Shown piece after piece: positions 8,814 through 18,375 of a stretch of 64,000 nucleotides of DNA. Within the stretch, counting starts at the first letter, position 1; every line of letters starts with the position of its first letter. The notes under the pieces were generated by a model. It was not told where the DNA came from, did no database searches, and saw only the letters and a list, made by a program, of their open reading frames with translations. Made by a program: the position numbers and the translations under genes. The DNA is from Bacteroides reticulotermitis JCM 10512. GTDB taxonomy: Bacteria > Bacteroidota > Bacteroidia > Bacteroidales > Bacteroidaceae. The stretch lies in assembly GCF_000517545.1 (NCBI RefSeq), contig NZ_BAIV01000006.1, forward strand, positions 143,879 through 207,878. Reading direction: 5' to 3'.

Positions 8814-8965
8814 CTGTCACCGCCTGCTGTCACAAACTTAACTACTTAGAATCAATCCGTTAAGCATCACTTTGTGACAAGTGACAGCGCTTTATTTAAA
8901 ACAACTCGTAGGAGCGAGCAATCGGTTCGCTTAAGTAGTAAGTCAAAGCGAATTTAGCCACGCTT

Positions 8966-9783
8966 TTATTTCCGAAAGAATTTATCGAAGAACAGGATCT
9001 GGTAGTCAATCGAATTATTCCAATAATCGCTGGTATGTCCACCCGGACGCGTGATGAAGTCGTGTCCGATCTTCCTTGCCAGCAGACTGTTGTGCAAGTC
9101 CTTATTTACATTGAGGAAGAAGTCGCTCTCACCGCAATCAACAATGATGGCCAAGTCGCCATTCTCTATTTTATCAAGCTGATTAATCACCGTGTACTCA
9201 TCCCACTGCTTCTTGTTAGAGGCGAACTCCCCTAGTTGCTTAGCCATTTCCCAGTTCAGCGGGAACGGGCGAATATCCACTCCACGCTTGTGCTGCCTGC
9301 TCCTCCAAAGGTGTCTTTATGGCGAAGCGCATTCCACATCGCTCCATGGCCACCCATACTCAAACCTGTGATGGCACGCCCTTTGCGGTCGGCTACGGTT
9401 TTATAATGTCCGTCGATATAGTTCACAAGTTCCGAGGAGATAAAGGTTTCGTATCGGTACGCCGGATCTTTCGGACTATCCCAGTACCAGCTATTCTTTC
9501 CATCCGGACAAACAAAGATAATCCCCTTTTCATCGGCTATCTGGGGCAAGTTGCGTTTCAACTGAATCCATGTTTTAGCATTACCGCCATACCCGTGCAA
9601 CAGGTAAATAACCGGACAAGCGGTTGCTTTCTTGCCCAATCCCGCATCGGGCACAACGACAACGACTTCTACATTTTTATTCATTGCAGGGCTTTTCACG
9701 AGCAATGTATCGACCTTAGCTGCATAACCGGAAATTGTCCAAAGCAGCAAGGCCAGAACAAGTAAATTCTTTTTCTTCTTCAT
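8966..9783 (-). CDS. secreted alpha/beta-hydrolase esterase, tributyrin/feruloyl-esterase type (frameshifted)
   Basis: Signal peptide followed by an esterase-D-like fold: YLLHGYGGNAKTW (oxyanion loop), nucleophile Ser in GLSMGGHGA (near residue 146), Asp in CGESDFF and His in RPGGHTSDYW, giving a complete Ser-Asp-His triad. It probably hydrolyses acyl esters on glycans or small molecules in the periplasm. The frame breaks near 9284-9287: the N-terminal frame ends GSTSVEWIF, whereas the C-terminal frame continues VDIRPFPLNWE. Adding one G (AGCGGTGG for AGCGTGG) restores GSTSGGVDIRPF and a 272-residue protein. I treat it as one gene with a probable sequence error. Confidence 0.8.
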
Positions 9784-9794
9784 TGTATTATTAG

Positions 9795-10237
9795 TTAATC
9801 ACATAATTCTTCATCTTTCTCAGGCACAGGAAATTCGGACACAGGCATTTCAAAGTCCCGGTCGCACTCCCGGCAGATGTATTCCCAGTGATTCTTTCCC
9901 GGAGGAATGGAGCTAAAGCAGCAAAGACAGCAGCCCCGATAGCACGTATACGATTCTTTTTCTTCAGAACAAACTTAATATTGGAGGAGCCGCAATACGG
10001 GCACAACTTGAATTCGTCGGGCCAAGCCTGATTACGTTTCAACACCCGGATAGCCTCCGCATAATCCTCTTCATCAACTAAAATGTCCACGCCCGAAATG
10101 TAATCGACAAAGCCGACCAATAGTGAAGAAAAGTTTTCATTATGCAAAACGGAATCGATCCCCTCATTCGCCAATGCCCCTTGAAGGATGTGTGCCTGGG
10201 CCGCATTACTACAAGTAATCAGTCGAATTGTCTTCAT
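9795..10237 (-). CDS. DUF2007 signal-transducing-type protein with zinc ribbon (frameshifted)
   Basis: The N-terminal domain (about residues 1-75) is a DUF2007 fold (IRLITCSNAAQAHILQGALANEGI). It is followed by CPYCGS, one knuckle of a zinc ribbon. The open frame then runs into an unlikely tail, but the alternative frame encodes WEYICRECDRDFEMPV, the second CxxC knuckle, and an acidic C-terminus ending at 9795. One base lost within 9901-9909 (TTCC for TTTCC or TTCCC) explains this and gives 147 residues. The DUF2007 ligand is unknown. It ends just upstream of the esterase gene on the same strand. Confidence 0.75.
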
Positions 10238-10308
10238 TTAACAAGATATTAGTTAGATTAGTAAAGCAAAAATAAAGGAAAAAAATGTAAACACAAAGTT
10301 TTTTTGCT

Positions 10309-10316
10309 TAACTTTG
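10309..10316 (+). promoter_or_regulatory. -7-like box before the TonB-dependent receptor gene
   Basis: TAACTTTG matches TAnnTTTG and lies 20 bp before the ATG at 10336. No -33 element with normal spacing is visible, so support is partial. Confidence 0.35.
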
Positions 10317-10335
10317 TCCCACTAAACTATTGGGT

Positions 10336-12710
10336 ATGCGTAGACTGTTCTCTTTTTTGATCATGCTAAGTTGTGTTATGACAGTTCTTATAGCTCAACC
10401 ACAGCATTCGTTGAAGGGTATTGTTATTGACAAACACAGTCGGCAACCTTTGGAATTCATCAATGTACAAGTGATGGGACTGAGTAAAGGAGCCGTAACC
10501 GACGCCAACGGACAGTTTGCCATTACAAGCGTACCACCAGGCATTTATCGCCTGCAAGCCTCAGCCATCGGGTATCAAACGAACCTTACACCGGAGTACA
10601 TCCTTTCGGGGAAAGATCTCTACGTTTCAATCGAAATAGAAGAGAACTTAACCGAGTTGGAAGGAGTCACCGTTACCTCTTCCCCTATCCGGCGAAATAT
10701 AGAAAGTCCGGTTGGACTGCGCATCATCGGTCTACAGGAAATAGAGAAGAGTCCCGGGGCCAATCGCGATATTTCCCGCATCGTACAATCTTATCCGGGA
10801 GTCGGCTTCTCACCCATCGGTTATCGCAACGACCTGATTGTTCGCGGTGGTGGCCCGTCGGAGAATCGTTTTTATCTGGATGGCGTAGAGATTCCCAATA
10901 TCAATCATTTCAGTACGCAGGGTGCGTCGGGGGGACCGGTAGGCATCATCAATGCTGACCTGATCCGCGAAGTAAACTTCTATTCGGGAGCTTTCCCCGG
11001 TTACAGTAATAATGCGTTGAGTTCGGTGATCGACTTCAAACTTCGGGACGGCAACATGGACCGCAACTCACTGAAAGCTACTTTGGGTGCTTCGGAGGTT
11101 TCGCTCTCTTCCAACGGACATCTAAGCGAGAAGACATCCTATCTGGTGTCGGTACGCCAATCGTACCTGCAATTCCTGTTTGACCAGCTGGGGCTGCCTT
11201 TCTTGCCGACCTTTACGGACGCGCAATTCAAAATCAAAACCCGCCTGAACGCGTATAACGAGCTAACAGTTTTGGGACTGGGCGGAATTGATCAGATGAA
11301 GCTCAACACCAAAGCCGACGACGAAGACAATCAATACATCCTGAGTTATCTTCCTAAGATACAGCAGGAGACGTTCACATTGGGAGCGGTTTACCGACAC
11401 TATGCCGGCGCGCACGTACAGACGGTCGTAGTAAGCATAATTATCTGAATAACCGGAACACCAAGTTTCTGAACAACGACGAGAGTTTACCGGAGAATCT
11501 CATTCTTCGCCTGCGTTCGGTGGAGCAGGACACGAAGTTACGGTTGGAGAACACCTCTTCTTTCCGGAACTGGAAAATAAACATAGGCGCCAACCTGAAC
11601 TATACGCAGTACACCAATACGACTTTCCAACGGGTTTTCATTCGGAGCGGGCAAACTTACGACTATCATACCTACCTGGGCATACTCCACTGGGGATTGT
11701 TCGGCACAATCAACTATACATCGCAGGACGAACGTTTCACCGCATCGTTGGGATTGAGGGCGGATGCCAACAACCACGCTGCTGCCATGAAGCAATTGTC
11801 CGACCAGCTTTCGCCCAGACTCTCGCTTTCGTATCGACTCACCGAGCAGCTTTCTGCCAGCGGAAGTGCCGGCTTGTATTATCAACTCCCGCCGTACACC
11901 GGCATGGGTTTTAAGGATTCGCACGACCGCCTGATCAATAAGCAGTTGTCGTATATGAGCGTCAGCCAGTTCAGTGCCGGTTTGAGTTGGCAGAAAAACA
12001 ATATGTTCGAATTGACTGTGGAAGGATTCTATAAAGATTATAATAAGGTACCGGTTTCAATAGCCGACGGTATCCCGCTAACGTGTAAAGGGAATGAATA
12101 CGGAGTCGTGGGCAACGAAGCGCTGGCATCTACCGCACAGGGACGTTCGTACGGCGTTGAGCTTTTGTTTAAATGGCTGATTGCCCAAAAGCTGAATTTA
12201 GCTTCTTCCATAACGCTCTTCAAGAGCGAGTATCGTACGAATAAGGAGAGTGAATATATCAATTCGGCCTGGGATAACCGCTTTATTTTTAACGTTCGGG
12301 GAACGTATAACCTCCCCCGTAACTGGAGCGTGGGCATGAAGATCAGTTGCATAGGTGGCGCGCCTTATACGCCTTATGACGTGGATAAGTCGTCCTTGGT
12401 TACCGCATGGGATGCGCAGGCAAAGCCTTATTATGATTATAGCAGATACAACGAGGAACGGCTTTCGACATTTGCCCAAGCTGATATCCGGATCGATAAG
12501 ACTTTCTATCTGAAACATTGCATGCTGGGATTCTATATCGATCTGCAAAATATCACAGCCAGCAAACTTAAACAGGCGGATGTACTCATGAGCACAGGCG
12601 TGATAGCCAACCCGGAAGCTCCGCAGGCAGAAAGACGGTACAACATGAAAACAATCAAACAAGATAGCGGAACGCTACTTCCCACACTGGGAATCACTTT
12701 TGAATATTAA
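10336..12710 (+). CDS. TonB-dependent outer-membrane receptor with carboxypeptidase-regulatory-like domain (frameshifted)
   Basis: Signal peptide, then a CarboxypepD_reg-like beta-sandwich (SLKGIVIDKHSRQPLEFINV, residues ~25-110), a plug domain (YPGVGFSPIGYRNDLIVRGG) and a beta-barrel ending in a terminal strand with the final aromatic (LGITFEY). It is not a SusC type: no SusD neighbour is present. The frame breaks at 11435-11436, where AGCATAAT should read AGCCATAAT; with one C restored the protein is 791 residues. A TTG at 10330 opens the frame, but ATG at 10336 gives a clean signal peptide. The transported ligand is unknown; the next gene is an M48 protease. Confidence 0.8.
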
Positions 12711-12744
12711 TTATTTTTTATATTACAAACCAACAAAAACAACA

Positions 12745-13536
12745 ATGATGAAAAAGCAATTTGCAGTAATGGCTCTTCTTTTATTAGCTATGAACAGTTT
12801 TAATGCGTCGGCACAATTTGGTAAAAAGATCAATTTGGGCAAAGCTTTGCAAGCCGGCAAAGATGCTGTACAGGCTATAACACTATCCGATGCTGATATT
12901 GCCGCGATGAGTAGAGAGTACATGGTCTGGATGGATGAACATAATCCGCTGACCAAACCGGAGACTGAGTATGGAAAACGTCTAGAAAAGCTGACCGGCA
13001 ACATTAAAGAAGTAGACGGGATGAAACTGAATTTCGGTGTATATGAAGTGGTGGACGTGAACGCCTTTGCCTGTGGCGATGGTAGCGTACGCATTTGTGC
13101 CGGACTAATGGACATCATGACCGACGACGAAGTAATGGCCGTAATCGGACACGAGATCGGACACGTAGTGAATACGGACTCCAAAGACGCGATGAAGAAT
13201 GCGTATCTTCGTTCGGCAGTTAAGAATGCCGCCGGAGCGACTAACGAGAAAGTAGCCAAGCTTACGGAATCTGAACTGGGAGCTATGGCGGAAGCGCTGG
13301 CGGGCGCACAGTACTCTCAGAAGCAGGAAAACGCTGCTGATGATTATGGCGTTGAGTTCTGTGTAAAGAACAATATCGACCCGCACGCTATGGCTAAATC
13401 GTTGACTAAATTGTCTGAACTATCGAGTGGAGCAGCTGAATCATCGTATGTGCAAAGAATGTTTTCTTCACATCCGGACACAGCGAAACGCATTCAACGT
13501 GCAACCGCCAAGGCTGACAGTTACACGAAGAAATAA
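12745..13536 (+). CDS. M48-family metalloprotease, exported
   Basis: Zinc protease of the periplasmic M48 (LoiP/YcaL/BepA-like) group. It has a signal peptide (ending NASA), the catalytic motif HEIGH at residues 136-140, and a downstream ENAADDYGVEF supplying the third zinc ligand Glu. HPDTAKRIQ near the C-terminus is also typical of the family. I start at the first Met of MMKKQFAVMA; the open frame begins earlier, inside the end of the preceding receptor gene. By family it would act in envelope protein quality control. Its link to the upstream receptor is only positional. Confidence 0.9.
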   Translation: MMKKQFAVMALLLLAMNSFNASAQFGKKINLGKALQAGKDAVQAITLSDADIAAMSREYMVWMDEHNPLTKPETEYGKRLEKLTGNIKEVDGMKLNFGVYEVVDVNAFACGDGSVRICAGLMDIMTDDEVMAVIGHEIGHVVNTDSKDAMKNAYLRSAVKNAAGATNEKVAKLTESELGAMAEALAGAQYSQKQENAADDYGVEFCVKNNIDPHAMAKSLTKLSELSSGAAESSYVQRMFSSHPDTAKRIQRATAKADSYTKK

Positions 13537-13558
13537 AGTATTTTTATGCTAAATTACT

Positions 13559-13602
13559 AACCGGGGGTTATTGCGTTTGTATAAGCGTCGTAATTCCCGG
13601 TT
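13559..13602 (+). terminator. hairpin after the M48 gene
   Basis: AACCGGG (13559-13565) pairs with CCCGGTT (13596-13602), with partial pairing inside (TTATTGCG against CGTCGTAA). A short TTTTC follows. It is probably the terminator of the M48 gene. Confidence 0.5.
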
Positions 13603-13718
13603 TTCGTTGGATAGGAAAACAGACAAATATTATTAAATATTCACGCTTATGCAGCCGGATATTTGCATCCGGCCGCCATTTCATCTAAATTCGTAGCATT
13701 AACCATTTAACTCCATTT

Positions 13719-15011
13719 ATGGAATTTTTAATAATCATTCTTCTCCTTTTAGTCAACGGCGTTTTCGCCATGTACGAAATCGCCTTAGTCTCTTCCAGTA
13801 AAGCACGTCTCGAGACTGCTGCCGGCAAAGGCAACAAATCGGCTCGCAACGTACTCAGACAATTGGAAGAACCGGAAAAGTTCTTATCTACAATCCAAAT
13901 CGGCATTACATTAATCGGTATTATTTCGGGTGCTTTCGGTGGTGTTGCTATCGCCGATGAGGTGACTCCCCTATTTGCCATGATACCGGGTGCGGAAATG
14001 TATGCCCGCAACCTGGCCATGATAACGACCGTAGCGCTAATCACCTACCTATCGCTTATTATCGGTGAGCTGGTTCCTAAATCCATAGCACTTAGCAACC
14101 CCGAAAGGTATGCGACTCTTTTCTGTCCGTTCATCATGATGTTGACCAAAATCTCCTATCCTTTTGTATGGTTGCTCAGTGTCTCCACCCGTCTGCTCAA
14201 CAGACTGATCGGGTTGAAAAGCGAAGAGCGCTCTATGACTCAGGAGGAGATCAAAATGATTCTGCACCAAAGTTCCGAACAGGGAGTTATTAATAAGGGA
14301 GAAACTGAAATGCTTCGCGATGTATTCCGTTTCTCCGACAAACGTGCCAACGAACTGATGACTTATCGCCGGGATCTGATCATCTTACATCCGGAGAACA
14401 CGAAAGAGGAGGTATTACAAACCATCGAGAACGAGCATTTCAGCAAATACTTGCTCGTAGATGAGCATAAAGATGAGGTTGTCGGAGTGGTTTCCGTAAA
14501 AGATATCATCTTAATGGTGGGCAGCGACAAGGAATTCAATCTGCGGGAAATAGCGCGTCCACCTCTGTTTATTCCGGAAAGTTTATACGCAAATAAAGTT
14601 TTAGAGCTATTCAAAAAGAACAAAAATAAGTTTGGAATTGTTGTTAACGAGTATGGTGGCATAGAAGGCATCCTCACGTTACATGATCTGACCGAAAGTA
14701 TCTTTGGTGATATTCTTGAGGAGGACGAAATGGAAGAGGAAGAAATTGTCCGTAGAAAAGACGGTTCAATGTTAGTGGAAGCTTCGATGAACATCGGTGA
14801 CTTCATGGAAGAGATGGGAATCTTTTCGTATGATGATCTTGATTCGGAAGACTTCACAACCCTAAGCGGACTGACTATGTTTCTCATCGGACGAGTTCCG
14901 AAAGCAGGCGATATCTTTACGTACAAGAACCTGCAATTCGAGGTAGTCGATATGGATAGAGGCCGGGTAGATAAATTACTTGTCACCAAACAAGATGATG
15001 ACGAAGAGTAA
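13719..15011 (+). CDS. CNNM/CorC-HlyC family membrane protein (DUF21-CBS-CorC)
   Basis: Three-part architecture: an N-terminal DUF21 membrane domain with about four hydrophobic segments (residues 1-190, including GELVPKSIAL), a CBS pair (about 200-320; FGIVVNEYGGIEGILTLHDL) and a C-terminal CorC_HlyC domain (about 345-430). Family members are linked to Mg2+/Co2+ efflux; in Bacteroidetes a related protein (GldE) is associated with gliding, but nothing here supports that role. The 430-residue length is normal. It is followed 50 bp later by an NlpE-like lipoprotein. Confidence 0.9.
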   Translation: MEFLIIILLLLVNGVFAMYEIALVSSSKARLETAAGKGNKSARNVLRQLEEPEKFLSTIQIGITLIGIISGAFGGVAIADEVTPLFAMIPGAEMYARNLAMITTVALITYLSLIIGELVPKSIALSNPERYATLFCPFIMMLTKISYPFVWLLSVSTRLLNRLIGLKSEERSMTQEEIKMILHQSSEQGVINKGETEMLRDVFRFSDKRANELMTYRRDLIILHPENTKEEVLQTIENEHFSKYLLVDEHKDEVVGVVSVKDIILMVGSDKEFNLREIARPPLFIPESLYANKVLELFKKNKNKFGIVVNEYGGIEGILTLHDLTESIFGDILEEDEMEEEEIVRRKDGSMLVEASMNIGDFMEEMGIFSYDDLDSEDFTTLSGLTMFLIGRVPKAGDIFTYKNLQFEVVDMDRGRVDKLLVTKQDDDEE

Positions 15012-15061
15012 GTGAGTGAATAAACTCACTTTTTATGAGTATAAACGTAACAAACTTAACA

Positions 15062-15541
15062 ATGAAAAAAGTATTTATGATGGTAGCTGTTGTAGCTGCT
15101 CTGGCATCTTGTCAATCAAAAGCAAACAAAGGATCGGAAGCCGGTTCGGATAGTCTTGCCGTAGAAGTAGCCAGCCCTCTTTCAGAAACTTCCGAAGTAT
15201 ATCAAGGCACACTTCCCGCTGCCGATGGCCCGGGTATCGATTATGTATTGGCACTCAATACGGCTGTCAATGGCACCGATACCATTTATAGCCTGGAGAT
15301 GACCTATTTAGATGCCGAAGGTCCGGGTAAGAATAAGTCTTTCACATTCAAAGGCAAACAAGAAAGCATTAGCAAAGTGGTGAATCAAAAAACGAAACGC
15401 GGCTACAAGCTAAGTGCCGATCATGATGATACACCGGTCTATTTTGTAGTTGTGAATGACAGTACTCTTCGTTTAGTAAACGAAAACCTAGAAGAAGCTC
15501 AAACCAATTTGAACTACAACTTGGTTAAGGTGAAGAAATAA
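15062..15541 (+). CDS. NlpE-like lipoprotein
   Basis: Lipobox ALASC (Cys17) and, after a Ser-rich linker, a beta-barrel domain resembling the N-terminal domain of the copper-resistance/envelope-stress protein NlpE (VYQGTLPAADGPGIDYVLALN). The Cys that NlpE usually has in the PAADCPGI segment is Gly here, so metal binding through it is unlikely. It probably sits in the outer or inner membrane facing the periplasm. The ATG at 15062 gives a proper signal peptide; the open frame starts nine codons earlier. Confidence 0.75.
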   Translation: MKKVFMMVAVVAALASCQSKANKGSEAGSDSLAVEVASPLSETSEVYQGTLPAADGPGIDYVLALNTAVNGTDTIYSLEMTYLDAEGPGKNKSFTFKGKQESISKVVNQKTKRGYKLSADHDDTPVYFVVVNDSTLRLVNENLEEAQTNLNYNLVKVKK

Positions 15542-15556
15542 TTGGATACAATTATA

Positions 15557-15609
15557 CCCAAACAAAGATGCTCTGTGAAATCTAATTTCGCAGAGCATCT
15601 TTGTTTGGG
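15557..15609. terminator. bidirectional terminator between convergent genes
   Basis: A perfect 19-bp stem (arms 15557-15575 and 15591-15609, beginning CCCAAACAAAGATGC) separates the NlpE-like gene from the convergent DUF1634 gene. Confidence 0.85.
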
Positions 15610-15666
15610 CCCGGTGGGTCATTATATCACGTGGAACGTCAACCGAGTTGCATCCCACCCGAAAGA

Positions 15667-16080
15667 TTAATGCAGCCCCAGTATCATATTGGCTAATATG
15701 ATAGCCAACACAATCAAGGTAATGCACACGTAGAGATAGTCTTTCTCGATAAGAAACGAGAAAGCTGAGAAGGCAACGCGTATAATGGGAGTAGCAATCA
15801 ATACAAGCACTCCCAGCTGAATAATAGCCGCTCCGTCGAAACTCAGAACACCCGATAGAATCGTGTTCAACTCTCTCAGATACTGATCGACTCCCGGAAA
15901 GGGTTGTCCCGAAGGCGTAGGTGTATAGTCGGCCGTTTTGGAGTGATGCTGCAAAAGATATATAACCCCGCCAAACACTGTGATTAGACTTGATAAAATA
16001 ACTCCGTAACGAAGGAGTTTACCTATATATTGTTCAACATCCCGTTGCTCCCAATATGTTCGTGAAAATAGATGTTTCAT
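15667..16080 (-). CDS. DUF1634 membrane protein
   Basis: 137 residues with three hydrophobic segments (VILSSLITVFGGVIYLL, IIQLGVLVLIATPIIRVAFSA and a C-terminal LIVLAIILANMIL) and the PFPGVDQYLREL loop typical of DUF1634. This family is routinely encoded next to TauE/SafE permeases, as here (25 bp after that gene), so it is probably a small partner subunit in the inner membrane. Confidence 0.85.
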   Translation of the reverse strand: MKHLFSRTYWEQRDVEQYIGKLLRYGVILSSLITVFGGVIYLLQHHSKTADYTPTPSGQPFPGVDQYLRELNTILSGVLSFDGAAIIQLGVLVLIATPIIRVAFSAFSFLIEKDYLYVCITLIVLAIILANMILGLH

Positions 16081-16105
16081 CTTGAATTCTGACTTTTAGT
16101 TAAGA

Positions 16106-16945
16106 TTAGAGTTTCCCGGTAATGCCGTTGTACATCATAGACAGGGCAAGAATAAATATAACCACACTAAATAGTTGGCGCAACCGCTTTACATTTGCTT
16201 TCGGCAAAATCTTAGATCCGATAAATGCGCCTAATAATACGCCTACTACAATAGGCATGCACAATCCCGGATCGATATATCCTCTCTGTAGGTAAATAAC
16301 AGCACTGGCCGCAGCCGTAACTCCAACCATAAAGTTACTGGTTGTGGTCGACACCTTAAATGGTATCTTCATCGCTGTATCCATGGCTAACACTTTCAGT
16401 GCACCCGAGCCGATACCCAGTAATCCGGATAAGATTCCGGCTAGCGTCATCAAGGAGTAGCCTGTTGCTACGTTTTGGACTTTATATGCTACAACCCCAT
16501 CTTTCGTGGGATATGAACTATTGAGTTTTAGCTTAGCGGCAAGTTTGTCTTCAGGAGCGTTGGGGTCGGAATGATCTTCCTTCTTCGTTATGGTTCGTAT
16601 GGCAGAGAAGATGAGTACACACCCGAATAGAATAGCAATGTACTGTTTATCAAGCCAAATCGCTATAACTGCCCCCATAACAGCACCTGTTGTAGTGGCG
16701 ATCTCGAGAAACATACCAATGCGAACATTCGTTATCCCTTCTTTGATGTAGGCCGCTGCCGCACCCGAAGAACTGGCTATCGATGTTACCAGAGCCGCTC
16801 CAATGGCATACCTCATATCAACACCAAAACCTAAAGTCAACAAGGGAATAACAACTACTCCCCCGCCCAATCCGGTCAGAGCTCCTAAAAAACCCGCTAA
16901 TATCGCTCCTAGAAACAATATTAGGATAAATACACTTATTGACAT
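16106..16945 (-). CDS. sulfite exporter TauE/SafE family permease
   Basis: 279 residues with about eight transmembrane segments in two halves. The family GALTGLGGGVVVIPLL motif near the N-terminus and its repeat LAGILSGLLGIGSGALKVLA in the second half are both visible. Family members export sulfite, sulfoacetate or other sulfur-containing organic anions. It forms a two-gene unit with the DUF1634 partner. A TACCTTTG -7-like box (minus strand, 16978-16971) lies ahead of the start; no clear -33 was seen. Confidence 0.9.
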   Translation of the reverse strand: MSISVFILILFLGAILAGFLGALTGLGGGVVVIPLLTLGFGVDMRYAIGAALVTSIASSSGAAAAYIKEGITNVRIGMFLEIATTTGAVMGAVIAIWLDKQYIAILFGCVLIFSAIRTITKKEDHSDPNAPEDKLAAKLKLNSSYPTKDGVVAYKVQNVATGYSLMTLAGILSGLLGIGSGALKVLAMDTAMKIPFKVSTTTSNFMVGVTAAASAVIYLQRGYIDPGLCMPIVVGVLLGAFIGSKILPKANVKRLRQLFSVVIFILALSMMYNGITGKL

Positions 16946-17106
16946 ATAATTGCGTTTTGTTATTAGTCGACAAAGGTACGGTTTTCTGTTATTTACAGTA
17001 ATTATTAGGAGCTTTTATTGCATTATATATCTCTTCTAGTAAGTTTTTTATCTTCTTTCGGCGGTTTATGATCGGTGACAGCAGCGAAAATAAAGTACGG
17101 GGTCAC

Positions 17107-18327
17107 TTACCCGAGTACATTCTTACCCTCTTGCAGACGCTTCAATCGGAGCAGAGCTTCTATATAATAATAGTCGGCATAGATAATGGAAGCGTCTATT
17201 TCCGAATGGTTCGGCCAATGCCCGGTGCTATGCAACAGGAAAGACGGTTTACTCTTTCCACTCTGGTACGCATTAGAACTCATACTGGTCAGCATCTCAA
17301 TAGCGGCATCTTTATATTGTTTCCCCTTTCCGTTGGGTAGATAGGTAGACAGTTCGAGAAGGGCGGATGCGACAACAGCAGCAGCCGAAGCATCACGGGG
17401 TGCATTGGGAATGGAAGGATCATCAAAATCCCAGTAAGGAACTTTATCTTCGGGAAGACGATTCAGATAGACATCGGTCACCTTCTGTGCAAAATCCAGG
17501 TATTTAGTATCTTTCGTTTCGCGATAAACAACCGTATATCCATAAATTGCCCATGCCTGTCCGCGTGCCCACATGGTACTATCCGCATAGCCCTGATGAG
17601 TCACTCCTTTAATCAGATTACCGGTAATGGTATCGTATACGGCTACATGATAGGAAGTATAGTCAGGGCGGAACTGACATTTCATTGTCTTATCGGCATG
17701 CGAGACCGCAATATCATACAAATACGGATTCCCTCCATTCTTGGACGCCCAGAAGAGCATTTCCAAGTTAATCATATTGTCCATAATGGTATTATGTGGC
17801 CAATTGCGAGGTCCTACTTCCCGAGGCCAGGATAGCATTGTGCCGACTATCGGATTAAATAAGGTAGCCAAGGAATCGGCAGTATCGAGAATCACTTGTT
17901 TGTAAGCCGGTGTTTGGGTTAGCCGATAGCCGTTTCCGTAACTACAGAATATAAGAAAGCCTAAGTCATGATCGTAAGCCGGTGTCTTGGCAAGAAACTC
18001 CAACGAGTGGGTAAACTTCTCAGCCTCTTCCAGAATGTGCTTATCCTGCGTATATTCATAGTCGTACCACAACACTCCAGGCCAGAAGCCGGCACACCAT
18101 TCTTCCTTAGTAGCTTTCCGACAATTCCAGTGATTTTCATCCGCCATTATATTACGGGGCATCATTGTATAATCAATCCCGGAATCGGTTTTAAGCTCCG
18201 TAAGCGTGCGCAATGTTTGCTCCGCACAATAGTCTAATGCTTTATTCACATCCAGCATACCGGAGGGGCGTTGAGTACATGCACATAAACCCAGCATCAC
18301 AGCCATACCTACCACAATCTTCTTCAT
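17107..18327 (-). CDS. GH88 unsaturated glucuronyl hydrolase, lipoprotein
   Basis: Removes 4,5-unsaturated uronic acids from the non-reducing ends left by polysaccharide lyases. It has lipobox LCAC (Cys17), GFWPGVLWYDYEY, one catalytic Asp in the HDLGF motif (near residue 118) and the other in MDNMINLEML (near residue 177), and WARGQAWAIYGY, all characteristic of GH88 (alpha6/alpha6 barrel). The 406-residue length is normal. It is the last gene of the PUL X downstream module and fits with the PL38-like lyases there. Glucuronyl or galacturonyl specificity cannot be read from the sequence. Confidence 0.92.
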   Translation of the reverse strand: MKKIVVGMAVMLGLCACTQRPSGMLDVNKALDYCAEQTLRTLTELKTDSGIDYTMMPRNIMADENHWNCRKATKEEWCAGFWPGVLWYDYEYTQDKHILEEAEKFTHSLEFLAKTPAYDHDLGFLIFCSYGNGYRLTQTPAYKQVILDTADSLATLFNPIVGTMLSWPREVGPRNWPHNTIMDNMINLEMLFWASKNGGNPYLYDIAVSHADKTMKCQFRPDYTSYHVAVYDTITGNLIKGVTHQGYADSTMWARGQAWAIYGYTVVYRETKDTKYLDFAQKVTDVYLNRLPEDKVPYWDFDDPSIPNAPRDASAAAVVASALLELSTYLPNGKGKQYKDAAIEMLTSMSSNAYQSGKSKPSFLLHSTGHWPNHSEIDASIIYADYYYIEALLRLKRLQEGKNVLG

Positions 18328-18375
18328 TTTTATTCGTATATCTTCCCGTTAGTTCTTATTCTTTTCAACTCTCTT

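Larger units (their letters stand above)
7876..8965. other. 1.1-kb non-coding region rich in palindromes and 22-bp-period arrays
   Basis: No convincing gene: all frames are short and lack plausible protein features. In order it holds a six-unit array of GTTTC/GAAAC inverted repeats (7926-8052), ACAACCGGTTGT (about 8062-8073), TGAG...CTCA units spaced 21 bp (8231-8266), a TGAGAGATA/TATCTCTCA hairpin (about 8294-8325), AGTACT and ACTAGT palindromes (8498-8525), TTCAGGTACCTGAA (8538-8551), a five-unit CRAGC array (8562-8654), a 30-bp perfect palindrome (8784-8813), and TGTCAC/GTGACA elements (8815-8888). It lies between the 3' ends of two convergent genes. Confidence 0.8.
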
